From positions 1 through 37,526 of the forward strand of contig NZ_JABERD010000085.1 in the NCBI RefSeq assembly GCF_013044505.1: DNA of 37,526 nucleotides. The letters run 5' to 3'. This document shows positions 1 through 7,234 of the stretch, in pieces; the stretch's first letter is position 1; each line of letters opens with the position of its first letter. The DNA is from Streptomyces sp. S3(2020). Its GTDB lineage: Bacteria; Actinomycetota; Actinomycetes; Streptomycetales; Streptomycetaceae. The notes under the pieces were generated by a model. It ran no database searches and had not been told where the DNA came from. It saw only the letters and a program-made list of their open reading frames with translations. A program made the translations under genes and the position numbers.

Positions 1-1629
1 TTCCGTCCCCGTCCGCGGTTCCGCCCGCCGCCGCGCCTCCCCCACCACGCCGTCCGGATCCGCGTCCTGCGGTACCAGCGCCGCCAGTCGCTCCCCGACC
101 GCGAGTACCGCCTCCCACTGCCCGGCCGCGTGCAGCGAGCGTGCCTCCGCTCTCAGGGACGCCACCTCGCTCCGTGTACGAGCCGTCTCCAGGCGTTCGC
201 GGGCGTCCCGGTAGTCCGGGTCCTCCGCGAGGATCACTGTCAGATGGGCCGCCGCGTCCGCCCACTGTCCGGCCTGGGCCGCTCCCAGCGCCGCCGTGTA
301 GAGGTGGTCCAACCGGCGTCCGCGCAACGCCTCTTCGAGTTTGGCCGCCGCGTTCTCGTAGTCCCGCCGCTCGGCGAGCACCTCGCGGAACGCCGCCACC
401 GCGTCGTTCCACCGGTGGGTGTAGAGCGCGGCCAGCCCCTGGACGTACAGGTCACCGACCTGGGTGGCCCGCGCCACCGGCGCCGGTGCCTGGCCGATGG
501 CGAAGAGCATGCCGTCCAGCGAGCGCATGTACAGCACCGGCGTGCCCCATTCCAGGGTGCCGGGCAGGGCCAGCCGGACCGACTGGCGGGCCTCGGTCAC
601 CGCCGCGTCGACGGTGCGGCCCTGCGCGAGTTCCTCGTAGAAGCTCTGGCTGAACTCGACGGCCGCCTGGTCGGAGATGGGGTACTGCATGACCAGCGCG
701 GCGGGCAGCCCGGCCCGCATCAGAGCGCCGCCGACGCTGGAGAAGGGGTCCGCCGAGCTCGCGCGGCCGGTCTCGCAGGCGTTGAGGACAACGAGCCGCA
801 GGGAGGAGTGGCCCTGGAGGACCATCGCGAGGTTCTCCGCGCCGAGTTGGTAGGTGCCGCCGGCGCCGTCGTCGAGGGCGAGGGTGCCTTCGCCGGCCGC
901 ACGGTCGAAGCCGCCGTGCCCGATGAAGTGGAAGACGTGCCAGGGCCCGCTCCCCCGCCGCAGAGCCGACTTCAGCTCGCGCCAGGTCTCGCCGCCGACC
1001 CAGTCGAGCTCGATCAGCCCGTCGCGCCGCAGCCCTTCCAACGCCGCGCCGAGCCGCTGCCGTTCGGCCTCGACGGCGAGGGTCTCCTGGTCCCCCGGGC
1101 GGGCGATCATGCAGAGCACCCGAAGGGGTGGGGCGACCCGCAACGGGCGCTGTGGCACGGCGACTTGCGGGTGCCGGATCAGTGGAGTGGTCGTACAGAC
1201 ATAGCCGCTGTGGGCCGCGTCGTACAGGAACTCCCAGGGCAGGAGGGCGAGTTCGGGGGGCCTGACGCGCAGCACCAACCGCAGCTGCGCCTCCGCGCGG
1301 GCCGCTGTGTGCCGGGCGGCGGCCAGCAGGGCGCGGCCGTCTCCGGCGGTGAGGGTCTCGTAGAGGGCGCGGCCCAGGAGCTGGACGGGCTGTTCGTCGG
1401 GGCTCGCGCTGCGGCGGACGCGTGCGGAGGAGGCGATGACGGCGTCGGGGATGCGGGCGACGAGGGCGCGCAGCTGGTCCGGGGGCAGGGACAGGCGCGT
1501 GCGGGACGAGGTCTCCGCCCCGTCCGGTCCGCGCAGTGTCACCTCGTAGACACCGTGCTCGGTGGCCGTGATCTCGGCCTGGAAATCGAGAACGTCCATG
1601 GACGCGCCACCCCCCGTCGGACGCTCCAT
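1..1629 (-). CDS. CHAT-domain (caspase-like) protein with C-terminal helical repeats, 3' end cut by the window
   Basis: Read on the minus strand, an open frame of 543 codons runs to the left edge with no stop, so the C-terminus is missing. Residues about 80-375 form a CHAT (caspase HetF-associated with TPRs) fold. The expected catalytic dyad is visible: His238 in VFHFIGHGG and Cys285 in VVLNACETG. PWEFLYD (131-137) and the closing GTPVLYMRSLDG segment are also typical of the family. Residues about 390-535 hold three roughly 40-residue amphipathic helical repeats of the pattern Y/H..W..A...F...L.....Y..A, which are TPR-like. Known CHAT proteins are proteases or protease-like effectors, often in conflict, signalling or cell-death systems; the target here is unknown. 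ATG 1629 has GGGGAG just upstream, and ATG 1599 is an in-frame alternative. The gene follows ilvE on the same strand but lies beyond its terminator, so it is probably transcribed separately. Confidence 0.85.
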   Translation of the reverse strand, partial: MERPTGGGASMDVLDFQAEITATEHGVYEVTLRGPDGAETSSRTRLSLPPDQLRALVARIPDAVIASSARVRRSASPDEQPVQLLGRALYETLTAGDGRALLAAARHTAARAEAQLRLVLRVRPPELALLPWEFLYDAAHSGYVCTTTPLIRHPQVAVPQRPLRVAPPLRVLCMIARPGDQETLAVEAERQRLGAALEGLRRDGLIELDWVGGETWRELKSALRRGSGPWHVFHFIGHGGFDRAAGEGTLALDDGAGGTYQLGAENLAMVLQGHSSLRLVVLNACETGRASSADPFSSVGGALMRAGLPAALVMQYPISDQAAVEFSQSFYEELAQGRTVDAAVTEARQSVRLALPGTLEWGTPVLYMRSLDGMLFAIGQAPAPVARATQVGDLYVQGLAALYTHRWNDAVAAFREVLAERRDYENAAAKLEEALRGRRLDHLYTAALGAAQAGQWADAAAHLTVILAEDPDYRDARERLETARTRSEVASLRAEARSLHAAGQWEAVLAVGERLAALVPQDADPDGVVGEARRRAEPRTGTE

Positions 1630-1660
1630 ACAACTCCCCACACCATCCCACAACGGGACA

Positions 1661-1691
1661 GGGCCCGTGCCTGCCTTGCAGACACGGGCCC
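1661..1691 (-). terminator. Terminator hairpin after ilvE
   Basis: A perfect 9-bp inverted repeat (GGGCCCGTG / CACGGGCCC, arms 1661-1669 and 1683-1691) lies 23 bp beyond the ilvE stop and before the CHAT gene start. It has no U-tract, as is usual for Streptomyces. Confidence 0.75.
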
Positions 1692-1714
1692 CGGGAGGCG
1701 TCGGCGGGCGGGGG

Positions 1715-2803
1715 TCAGCCCAGCTTGTGCATCCAGCCGTGCTTGTCCTCGGCCGTGCCGCGCTGGATGTCCAGCAGGGCCTGCCGCAGCTTCAGCGTGA
1801 CCTGGCCCGGCTCGCCGCCGGACTGCTGCCACTGGGCGGTCGCGCGCTTCACCGTGCCGACGGGGGTGATCACGGCGGCGGTGCCGCAGGCGAAGACCTC
1901 GGTCAGGGTGCCGTTCTCGGCGTCGCGCTGCCACTGGTCGATGGAGACGCGGCCTTCCTCGGCCTCGTAGCCGAGGTCGCGGGCGACCTGGAGGAGGGAG
2001 TCGCGGGTGACGCCCTCCAGGATCGAGCCCGTCAGCGCGGGGGTGACGATCCTGTCCCCGTACACGAAGTACAGGTTCATGCCGCCGAGCTCCTCGATCC
2101 ACTGGTGCTCGACCGCGTCGAGGTAGCAGACCTGGTCGCAGCCCTTGGCGGCGGCCTCGGCCTGGGCGAGGAGGGAGGCCGCGTAGTTGCCGCCCGTCTT
2201 CGCGTCGCCCATGCCGCCGGGGACGGCGCGGACGCGGTCCTCGGAGAGCCAGATGGAGACCGGCTTGACGCCGCCGGGGAAGTAGGCGCCGGCCGGGGAG
2301 GCGATGACCAGGAAGAGGTACTCGTTGGCGGGCTTGACGCCCAGGCCGACCTCGGTGGCGATCATGAAGGGGCGGAGGTAGAGGGACTCCTCGCCGCCGT
2401 GCGCCGGGACCCAGGCCCGGTCCTGCTGGACGAGGGCGTCGCAGGCCTCGATGAACGTCTCGACCGGCAGCTCGGGCATGCCGAGGCGGTGCGCGGAGCG
2501 CTGGAAGCGCTCCGCGTTCTTCTCGGGACGGAAGGTGGCGACGGTCCCGTCGGGCTGGCGGTAGGCCTTGAGGCCCTCGAAGATCTCCTGCGCGTAGTGC
2601 AGGACCATCGTCGCGGGGTCGAGCTGGAGCGGGGCGTAGGGCACGAGCTGGCCGTCGTGCCAGCCGCGGCCCTCGGTCCACTTGATGACGACCATGTGGT
2701 CGGTGAAGTGGCGGCCGAACCCGGGGTTCGCCAGGATCGCGGCGCGCTCGGCGTCGGAAAGTGGCGAGGCTGAGGGCTTGAGCTCGATCGTGGGCGTCGT
2801 CAT
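1715..2803 (-). CDS. ilvE: Branched-chain amino acid aminotransferase
   Basis: Encodes 362 residues of a PLP fold type IV transaminase. It catalyses the last step of isoleucine, leucine and valine synthesis by exchanging the amino group between glutamate and the branched-chain 2-oxo acids, in the cytosol. The PLP lysine is Lys202 in GDAKTGGNYAAS; EIFEGLKAYR (73-82), LYLRPFM (141-147) and the late FACGTAAVITPVG segment are family hallmarks. The start ATG 2803 has GAAGGA nine bases upstream. The frame stays open to 2992, but those codons look non-coding and the family begins near this methionine. The gene is downstream of leuB on the same strand across a 252-bp gap that contains hairpins, so it probably has its own promoter. 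The length is normal. Confidence 0.97.
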   Translation of the reverse strand: MTTPTIELKPSASPLSDAERAAILANPGFGRHFTDHMVVIKWTEGRGWHDGQLVPYAPLQLDPATMVLHYAQEIFEGLKAYRQPDGTVATFRPEKNAERFQRSAHRLGMPELPVETFIEACDALVQQDRAWVPAHGGEESLYLRPFMIATEVGLGVKPANEYLFLVIASPAGAYFPGGVKPVSIWLSEDRVRAVPGGMGDAKTGGNYAASLLAQAEAAAKGCDQVCYLDAVEHQWIEELGGMNLYFVYGDRIVTPALTGSILEGVTRDSLLQVARDLGYEAEEGRVSIDQWQRDAENGTLTEVFACGTAAVITPVGTVKRATAQWQQSGGEPGQVTLKLRQALLDIQRGTAEDKHGWMHKLG

Positions 2804-2976
2804 GAGTGGTTGTCCTTCACCGGTTGTGTGTGACGGGCCGCGCTCACGCCCTTTACTGTCAGTTGCCAGTGTTAGGACGTCCGAGCATTCCCTCATTCCG
2901 CGGCTCCGCGTTCGATTATCGCGCGACGGAACCGTGGACGAAAACGGCGTGAATGCGACCCGGGGGATGATGGTGG

Positions 2977-3028
2977 CACCCGGCGGGGACATAAGGAAAG
3001 CCGCCGGGTGCGGATGCGACCCGGCGGC
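2977..3028 (-). terminator. Tandem, mutually exclusive hairpins after leuB
   Basis: Three GC-rich arms lie 27-79 bp after the leuB stop. The arm at 3019-3028 pairs with 3000-3009 (10 bp, loop 9), and 3001-3010 pairs with 2977-2986 (CCGCCGGGTG/CACCCGGCGG, 10 bp, loop 14). The middle arm can pair with either neighbour but not both. The simplest reading is a strong leuB terminator. Because the element sits in the leuB-ilvE gap it could also modulate read-through into ilvE. The rest of the gap (2804-2976) shows no gene. Confidence 0.7.
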
Positions 3029-3055
3029 TTCGAGTGGTGCTGTGAGTGCCGCGGG

Positions 3056-4099
3056 TCAGCCGGCTACTCGTACGGCGAGCGCGTCGCCGGTCTCCGACGT
3101 GCTGCGGGCGGGCTTGCCGGTGCGCTCGGCGAGGTCGACGGAGACCGCCTCGTCGATCCGGGCGGCCTCGGCCTCGTAGCCGAGGTGACGCAGGAGCAGC
3201 GCGACGGACAGGACCGTGGCGGTGGGGTCGGCCTTGCCCTGGCCCGCGATGTCGGGGGCCGAGCCGTGGACGGGCTCGAACATCGACGGGAACTCGCCGG
3301 ACGGGTTGATGTTGCCGCTCGCCGCGACGCCGATGCCGCCGGAGACGGCCGCGGCGAGGTCGGTGATGATGTCGCCGAAGAGGTTGTCGGTGACGATCAC
3401 GTCGAACCGGGCCGGGTCGGTGACCAGGTAGATCGTGGCCGCGTCGACGTGGATGTAGTCGGTGGTGACCTCGGGGAACTCCTTGGCCACCGTGTTGAAG
3501 ACGTTGGTCCACAGGTGGCCCGCGAAGGAGAGCACGTTGTTCTTGTGGACCAGCGTGAGCTTCTTGCGGGGGCGGGCCTGGGCGCGGGCGAAGGCGTCGC
3601 GGACGACACGCTCGACACCGAAGGCCGTGTTCACGGAGACCTCGGTGGCGACCTCGTGCGGGGTGCCCTTGCGGATGGTGCCGCCGTTGCCGGTGTACGG
3701 GCCCTCGGTGCCCTCGCGGACCACGACGAAGTCGATGGCGGGCTCGCCCTTGAGGGGGGTCTCGACACCCGGCAGCAGCTTGCTCGGCCGCAGGTTGACG
3801 TGGTGGTCGAAGAGGAACCGGAGCTTGAGCAGGAAGCCGCGCTCCAGGACGCCGGAGGGGACGCTGGGGTCGCCGATGGCACCGAGGAGGATCGCGTCGT
3901 GCTGCTTCAGCGCGTCCACGTCGGCGTCGGTGAGGGTCTCACCGGTGGCGTGGTAGCGCTTGGCGCCGAAGTCGTACTCCTTGGTCTCCAGCTTCACATC
4001 CTGCGGAAGGACGGCGGAGAGGACCTTCAGGCCTTCGGCCACGACCTCCTGGCCGATGCCGTCACCCGGGATCACTGCGAGATTGATGCTGCGAGACAT
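3056..4099 (-). CDS. leuB: 3-isopropylmalate dehydrogenase
   Basis: Encodes 347 residues of the isocitrate/isopropylmalate dehydrogenase family. It oxidises and decarboxylates (2R,3S)-3-isopropylmalate with NAD+ to 2-oxoisocaproate in leucine synthesis. Visible hallmarks are the N-terminal LAVIPGDGIGQEVV, VREGTEGPYTG in the middle, the metal-ligand region DVIVTDNLFGDIITDLAA and the C-terminal EPVHGSAPDIAGQGKADP. ATG 4099 starts MSRSINLAVIPGDG. No good ribosome site precedes it, but a TAGGGT -10 box ends 7 nt before it, so the mRNA may be leaderless. It is divergent from the phosphatase gene, and ilvE follows on the same strand beyond hairpins. Confidence 0.97.
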   Translation of the reverse strand: MSRSINLAVIPGDGIGQEVVAEGLKVLSAVLPQDVKLETKEYDFGAKRYHATGETLTDADVDALKQHDAILLGAIGDPSVPSGVLERGFLLKLRFLFDHHVNLRPSKLLPGVETPLKGEPAIDFVVVREGTEGPYTGNGGTIRKGTPHEVATEVSVNTAFGVERVVRDAFARAQARPRKKLTLVHKNNVLSFAGHLWTNVFNTVAKEFPEVTTDYIHVDAATIYLVTDPARFDVIVTDNLFGDIITDLAAAVSGGIGVAASGNINPSGEFPSMFEPVHGSAPDIAGQGKADPTATVLSVALLLRHLGYEAEAARIDEAVSVDLAERTGKPARSTSETGDALAVRVAG

Positions 4100-4106
4100 G
4101 CACAGC

Positions 4107-4136
4107 ACCCTACTCCCGCGTCCCATGGGATGACAC
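4107..4136 (-). promoter_or_regulatory. Probable leaderless leuB promoter with internal palindrome
   Basis: On the minus strand a -10 box TAGGGT (4112-4107) lies 7 nt before the leuB ATG, and GTGTCA (4136-4131) is a fair -35 at 18-nt spacing. The spacer holds a perfect 10-bp palindrome TCCCATGGGA (4121-4130), a plausible operator. The regulator is not identified. Confidence 0.5.
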
Positions 4137-4143
4137 GGCATGT

Positions 4144-4213
4144 CCGCCATACGGACAGCCGCACGCACCTGGGCGTCAGCCCTTCGACTGGCGTTCACCC
4201 GTATGTATGGCGG
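4144..4213. repeat. Widely spaced 9-bp inverted repeat in the leuB/phosphatase divergent region
   Basis: CCGCCATAC (4144-4152) and GTATGGCGG (4205-4213) are perfect reverse complements 52 bp apart. The left copy also lies in a local hairpin TGTCCG-CCATA-CGGACA (4141-4157). They bracket the candidate PHO box and could be paired operator half-sites, but this may be chance. Confidence 0.4.
4182..4203 (+). promoter_or_regulatory. Candidate PHO box (PhoP direct repeats)
   Basis: Two adjacent 11-nt units, CTTCGACTGGC (4182-4192) and GTTCACCCGTA (4193-4203), lie 41 bp before the phosphatase ATG. The second matches the Streptomyces PhoP direct-repeat unit (GTTCACC core) well; the first matches weakly. 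Phosphate-starvation control suits a secreted phosphatase. This is inference from motif and context. Confidence 0.45.
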
Positions 4214-4243
4214 CTGTTGGGATCCGCTGGGAACTTCACCGGC

Positions 4244-5806
4244 ATGGACCTTCCCGACGTCGGCATCCCGCCGCGGCTCGCGCGCCGGATGAGCATGGCC
4301 GAGCAGTACGAGTACCTGCGCACGAAGCTGTCCCGGCGCCGCGCCCTGGTGACGGCCGGCGCGGTGGCGGGCGGCCTGCTGACCGGCGGCTGCGCGGGAG
4401 ACCCGCCCTCACCCTCCTCCCGCAGGACCGCTTCCCCGTCCGCCGCGGCCAAGGTGCACGGCTCGGTCGTCGCCCCGTTCGGCCGGCATCTCGCCTTCGG
4501 CGCCGATCCGAAGACGCAGATGCGGATCTCCTGGCAGGTCCCGCTCGCGGTGAAGAAGCCGTACGTCCGGATCGGCACCCGCCCCGACGACCTGAGCCGC
4601 CGGATCGAGGCCGAGGTCCGCGCGTTGCACACCCCGGGCGTCACGGGCATCCGGGCGGCGCTGGACCAGTACTACCTGCACGCCGCCCTGGACGGTCTGC
4701 GCCCCGGCACCACGTACTACTACGGCGTCGGCCACGACGGACTCGACCCGGCCGCCGCCGCCCACCGCTCCACCATCGCGTCCTTCCGCACGGCCCCGGC
4801 GGGCCCGGAGAAGTTCGTCTTCACGGCCTTCGGCGACCAGGGCGTCAGCAAGGCCGCGGCCGCCAACGACCACATCCTGCTGCGCCAGGACCCCGCCTTC
4901 CATCTCCACGCGGGCGACATCTGCTACGCGAACGTCAACGGCCGCGGCGAGGAGTCGGACGGCTACGACCCCTCGTACTGGGACCTGTTCCTCAAGCAGA
5001 ACGAGGAGGTCGCGCGGTCGGTGCCGTGGATGGTGACGACCGGGAACCACGACATGGAGGCCTGGTACTCCCCCGACGGCTACGGCGGCCAGCTCGCCCG
5101 CTGGTCCCTCCCGGACAGCGGCTTCGACCCGCGCTCGGCGCCGGGCGTGTACGCGTTCACCTACGGCAACGTCGGCTTCGTGGCGCTGGACGCCAACGAC
5201 GTGTCGTACGAGATCCCCGCCAACCTCGGCTACACGGGCGGTAAGCAGACGGCGTGGCTGGACGGGAAGCTGGGCGAGCTCAGGCGGTCGGTGGACTTCG
5301 TCGTGGTCTTCTTCCACCACTGCGCCTACTCGACCTCCTCGCACGCCTCCGACGGCGGGGTGCGCGAGGAGTGGCTGCCGCTGTTCGAGAAGCACCAGGT
5401 GGACCTGGTGATCAACGGGCACAACCATGTCTACGAGCGCACGGACGCCATCAAGGGGGACGCGGTCGGCAGGCCGGTGCCGATCGGCGCGTCGACCGAC
5501 CCGACACGGGACGGGACCGTGTACGTCACCGCGGGAGGCGGCGGCAAGGACCTGTACGGCTTCCCGGCGGGGGTGAAGGAGAGCTACGAGGGGCAGGTGC
5601 GCGACCGCGAGTCCGTGGACACCTTCCGGTGGACGAAGTCACGGGCCGCGGACAAGGAGACCGTGGAGTGGTCGCGGGTGCGCTACCGGGGCTTCTCCTT
5701 CCTCCAGGTGGAGGCGGAGAGCGGTACGGCGCCGAGGCTCAAGGTGTCGGCGCTGGCGCAGAACGGCGACCGGATCGACCATTTCGAGGTGCGGCGCGGG
5801 ACATGA
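4244..5806 (+). CDS. Exported purple acid phosphatase-type metallophosphoesterase
   Basis: Encodes 520 residues. The N-terminus carries a twin-arginine signal (SRRRALV, 30-36), a hydrophobic stretch and a lipobox-like LLTGGC ending at Cys50, so a Tat-exported lipoprotein is likely. A fibronectin-III-like domain (about 68-185) is followed by the dinuclear metallophosphatase domain. All five metal-binding blocks are visible in order: FGDQG, GDICY, TTGNHD, FFHHC and INGHNHVYER, the set expected for purple acid phosphatases that hydrolyse phosphomonoesters outside the cell. ATG 4244 gives the shortest sensible signal peptide; the frame is open far upstream but reads across leuB on the other strand. 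The gene stands alone, with a terminator 7 bp after its stop and a candidate PHO box in front. Confidence 0.92.
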   Translation: MDLPDVGIPPRLARRMSMAEQYEYLRTKLSRRRALVTAGAVAGGLLTGGCAGDPPSPSSRRTASPSAAAKVHGSVVAPFGRHLAFGADPKTQMRISWQVPLAVKKPYVRIGTRPDDLSRRIEAEVRALHTPGVTGIRAALDQYYLHAALDGLRPGTTYYYGVGHDGLDPAAAAHRSTIASFRTAPAGPEKFVFTAFGDQGVSKAAAANDHILLRQDPAFHLHAGDICYANVNGRGEESDGYDPSYWDLFLKQNEEVARSVPWMVTTGNHDMEAWYSPDGYGGQLARWSLPDSGFDPRSAPGVYAFTYGNVGFVALDANDVSYEIPANLGYTGGKQTAWLDGKLGELRRSVDFVVVFFHHCAYSTSSHASDGGVREEWLPLFEKHQVDLVINGHNHVYERTDAIKGDAVGRPVPIGASTDPTRDGTVYVTAGGGGKDLYGFPAGVKESYEGQVRDRESVDTFRWTKSRAADKETVEWSRVRYRGFSFLQVEAESGTAPRLKVSALAQNGDRIDHFEVRRGT

Positions 5807-5812
5807 GCCCGC

Positions 5813-5834
5813 GCCGCACCCCGGCGGGTGCGGC
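5813..5834. terminator. Terminator between the phosphatase and the small convergent gene
   Basis: A perfect 9-bp stem (GCCGCACCC / GGGTGCGGC) with a 4-nt loop lies 6 bp after the phosphatase stop and 26 bp from the convergent stop of the 43-codon gene, so it can serve both. Confidence 0.8.
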
Positions 5835-5860
5835 TCCCGGTAAATGGGTGGGCCGGGCCT

Positions 5861-5992
5861 TCAGTGGCCGGTCGAGCCGCCGTTGTCACGGCGGTCGAGG
5901 GCGCGCTGGAGGGCGGCCGCGGCGTTCTTGCGGTCGGACTCGCTGGTGCGGGAGGTGTGACGGACTCGACGGCGGGCGGTCGTCTCGGCCAT
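5861..5992 (-). CDS. Small basic 43-residue protein of unknown function
   Basis: Encodes 43 residues beginning MAETTARRRVRHTSRTS. The N-terminal third is Arg-rich, a short amphipathic helix (about 20-35, KNAAAALQRALDRR) follows, and the tail is polar. There is no membrane segment and no domain I recognise. The case for a real gene is a strong ribosome site, GAAGGAG ten bases before ATG 5992. It also ends cleanly, facing the terminator shared with the phosphatase gene. A longer frame starts at 6085 but has no ribosome site. By charge it could bind nucleic acid or ribosomes, but that is a guess. Confidence 0.7.
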   Translation of the reverse strand: MAETTARRRVRHTSRTSESDRKNAAAALQRALDRRDNGGSTGH

Positions 5993-6269
5993 GAGAAATC
6001 GACTCCTTCGAATTCCTGGAGTGCGGAAGGGGGTTTCGAGACGCCGGAAAGGGCGGGGAGCAAGGGCCGCAGGGGTTGCCTGCATCGGGCCCGGCTCACG
6101 ACCGCCATTCGCTTGATCGAGCGAGACGTTCGGCTTCTACAAAGCTAGAGGAGGAGGCTCTGTCTGTCTCCACAATTACTCGGACTTCCTACTATCTGAG
6201 ACGGTGCGGTGGGTCACACAGCTCTGACCTGCGCCTTCGCATGACAGCGCAGCCAGTCCCGATGACTCT
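5993..6269. other. Intergenic stretch without a recognised gene
   Basis: No frame here has both a ribosome site and plausible composition. The stretch is less GC-rich than its flanks and presumably carries the promoters of the 43-codon gene (minus) and the hydrolase (plus). I could not assign a convincing -35/-10 pair in it. Confidence 0.6.
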
Positions 6270-6356
6270 CACCTAACCTCTAAAGTCCACTTGACTGGTT
6301 AAGGTGCCTCATGCTGAAATCGCCTAACCATCAAACAGACAGTCAGGGGTTAGGCG
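6270..6356 (+). promoter_or_regulatory. Array of four CCTAACC/GGTTAGG half-sites before the hydrolase gene
   Basis: Two dyads lie in series. CACCTAACC (6270-6278) faces GGTTAAGGTG (6297-6306, one extra A). CGCCTAACC (6321-6329) faces GGTTAGGCG (6348-6356, perfect 9 bp). The half-sites begin about 26, 25 and 26 bp apart. A -35-like TTGACT (6291-6296) lies in the first dyad, and the second dyad overlaps the ribosome site of the gene. This suggests an operator array for a dimeric or tetrameric repressor. No regulator gene is adjacent. Confidence 0.6.
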
Positions 6357-6358
6357 TC

Positions 6359-7234
6359 ATGACCACCGCCCACCGCACCACCACCGTCCGCGGCCTCGAC
6401 ATCCACTACCGCGAGGCCGGCCCCGCCGACGCCCCCGTCCTCCTGCTCCTGCACGGCTTCCCGACCAGCTCGCACATGTTCCGCGACCTCATCCCCCTGC
6501 TCGCCGACCGCTACCGCCTCATCGCCCCGGACCACATCGGCTTCGGCCGCTCGTCGGCCCCGGACGCCTCCGACTTCCCGTACACCTTCGCGGAACTCGC
6601 GCAGATCACCGCCGAGTTCACCGAGCGGCTGGGGCTGACGGAGTACGCCCTGTACATCCAGGACTACGGGGCCCCGATCGGGCTGCGGCTCGCCCTCGCG
6701 CACCCCGAGCGCGTGACGGCGATCGTCACGCAGAACGGCAACGCCTACGAGGAGGGGCTGGGCCAGGAGGCCTGGGCCCCCGTGCTCGCGCTCATCGCCG
6801 AGCGCACCCCGCGGACCGAGGCACCGGTCCGTGAGATCTACTCGCCCGACGGCATCAAGTGGCAGTACCTGCACGGGGTTCCGGAGGACCTGCGGCACCT
6901 CGTCAGCCCGGACGCGTACGAGCACGACGCGGCCCGTGTCGCCCGCCCCGGCCAGTCGGAGATCCAGCTCGACCTGATCTCCGACTACGGCTCCAACTTC
7001 GCCCTCTACCCCGCCTTCCACGACTACTTCCGCACCAGCCAGGTCCCCCTGCTGGCCGTCTGGGGCGCCCACGACGAGATCTTCGTCCCGGCCGGCGCCC
7101 TCGCCTACCAGCGCGATCTGCCGAAGGCCGAGATCCACCTCCTGCCCACGGGCCACTTCGCCCTGGAGACCCACGCCGGCCAGATCGCCACGCTCATACG
7201 GGACTTCCTGGCCCGGCGGCTGCCCACGACCTGA
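6359..7234 (+). CDS. Alpha/beta hydrolase with Asp nucleophile (haloalkane dehalogenase / epoxide hydrolase-like)
   Basis: Encodes 291 residues with an alpha/beta-hydrolase core. The oxyanion block is LLLLHGFPTSSHMFRD (about 28-43). The nucleophile elbow is IQDYGAP with Asp102 instead of Ser, as in haloalkane dehalogenases and epoxide hydrolases. The acid is probably Asp239 (WGAHDEIF) and the base His266 (TGHFALETH). The substrate cannot be read from sequence, but an ester-covalent mechanism opening an epoxide or carbon-halogen bond is the family expectation. ATG 6359 (MTTAHRTTTVRGLDIHYREAG) has AGGGG at good distance; an in-frame ATG at 6311 would add 16 unlikely residues and swallow one operator dyad. 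The 3' end overlaps the convergent hydrolase gene by 41 bp. The upstream half-site array suggests tight control. Confidence 0.9.
   Translation: MTTAHRTTTVRGLDIHYREAGPADAPVLLLLHGFPTSSHMFRDLIPLLADRYRLIAPDHIGFGRSSAPDASDFPYTFAELAQITAEFTERLGLTEYALYIQDYGAPIGLRLALAHPERVTAIVTQNGNAYEEGLGQEAWAPVLALIAERTPRTEAPVREIYSPDGIKWQYLHGVPEDLRHLVSPDAYEHDAARVARPGQSEIQLDLISDYGSNFALYPAFHDYFRTSQVPLLAVWGAHDEIFVPAGALAYQRDLPKAEIHLLPTGHFALETHAGQIATLIRDFLARRLPTT

Noticed and set aside
452..1651. 399-codon minus-strand frame over the CHAT gene
   Set aside because: The CHAT motifs lie in a different frame that has no stop inside the window; this frame is an Arg/Pro-rich shadow.
2804..2992. Possible leader peptide or N-terminal extension of ilvE
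   Set aside because: The codons are not enriched for Ile, Leu or Val, and a strong ribosome site marks ATG 2803.
3008..4243. In-frame upstream extension of the phosphatase gene
   Set aside because: It reads antisense across leuB; the Tat signal peptide begins at 4244.
6076..6276. 66-codon plus-strand frame
   Set aside because: No ribosome site, odd composition, and it overlaps the presumed promoter region.
6270..6290. Possible iron box (DmdR/IdeR) because of AGGTTAGG on the minus strand
   Set aside because: Only one half resembles the 19-bp consensus; the second half does not, and spacing of the other half-sites is too wide.
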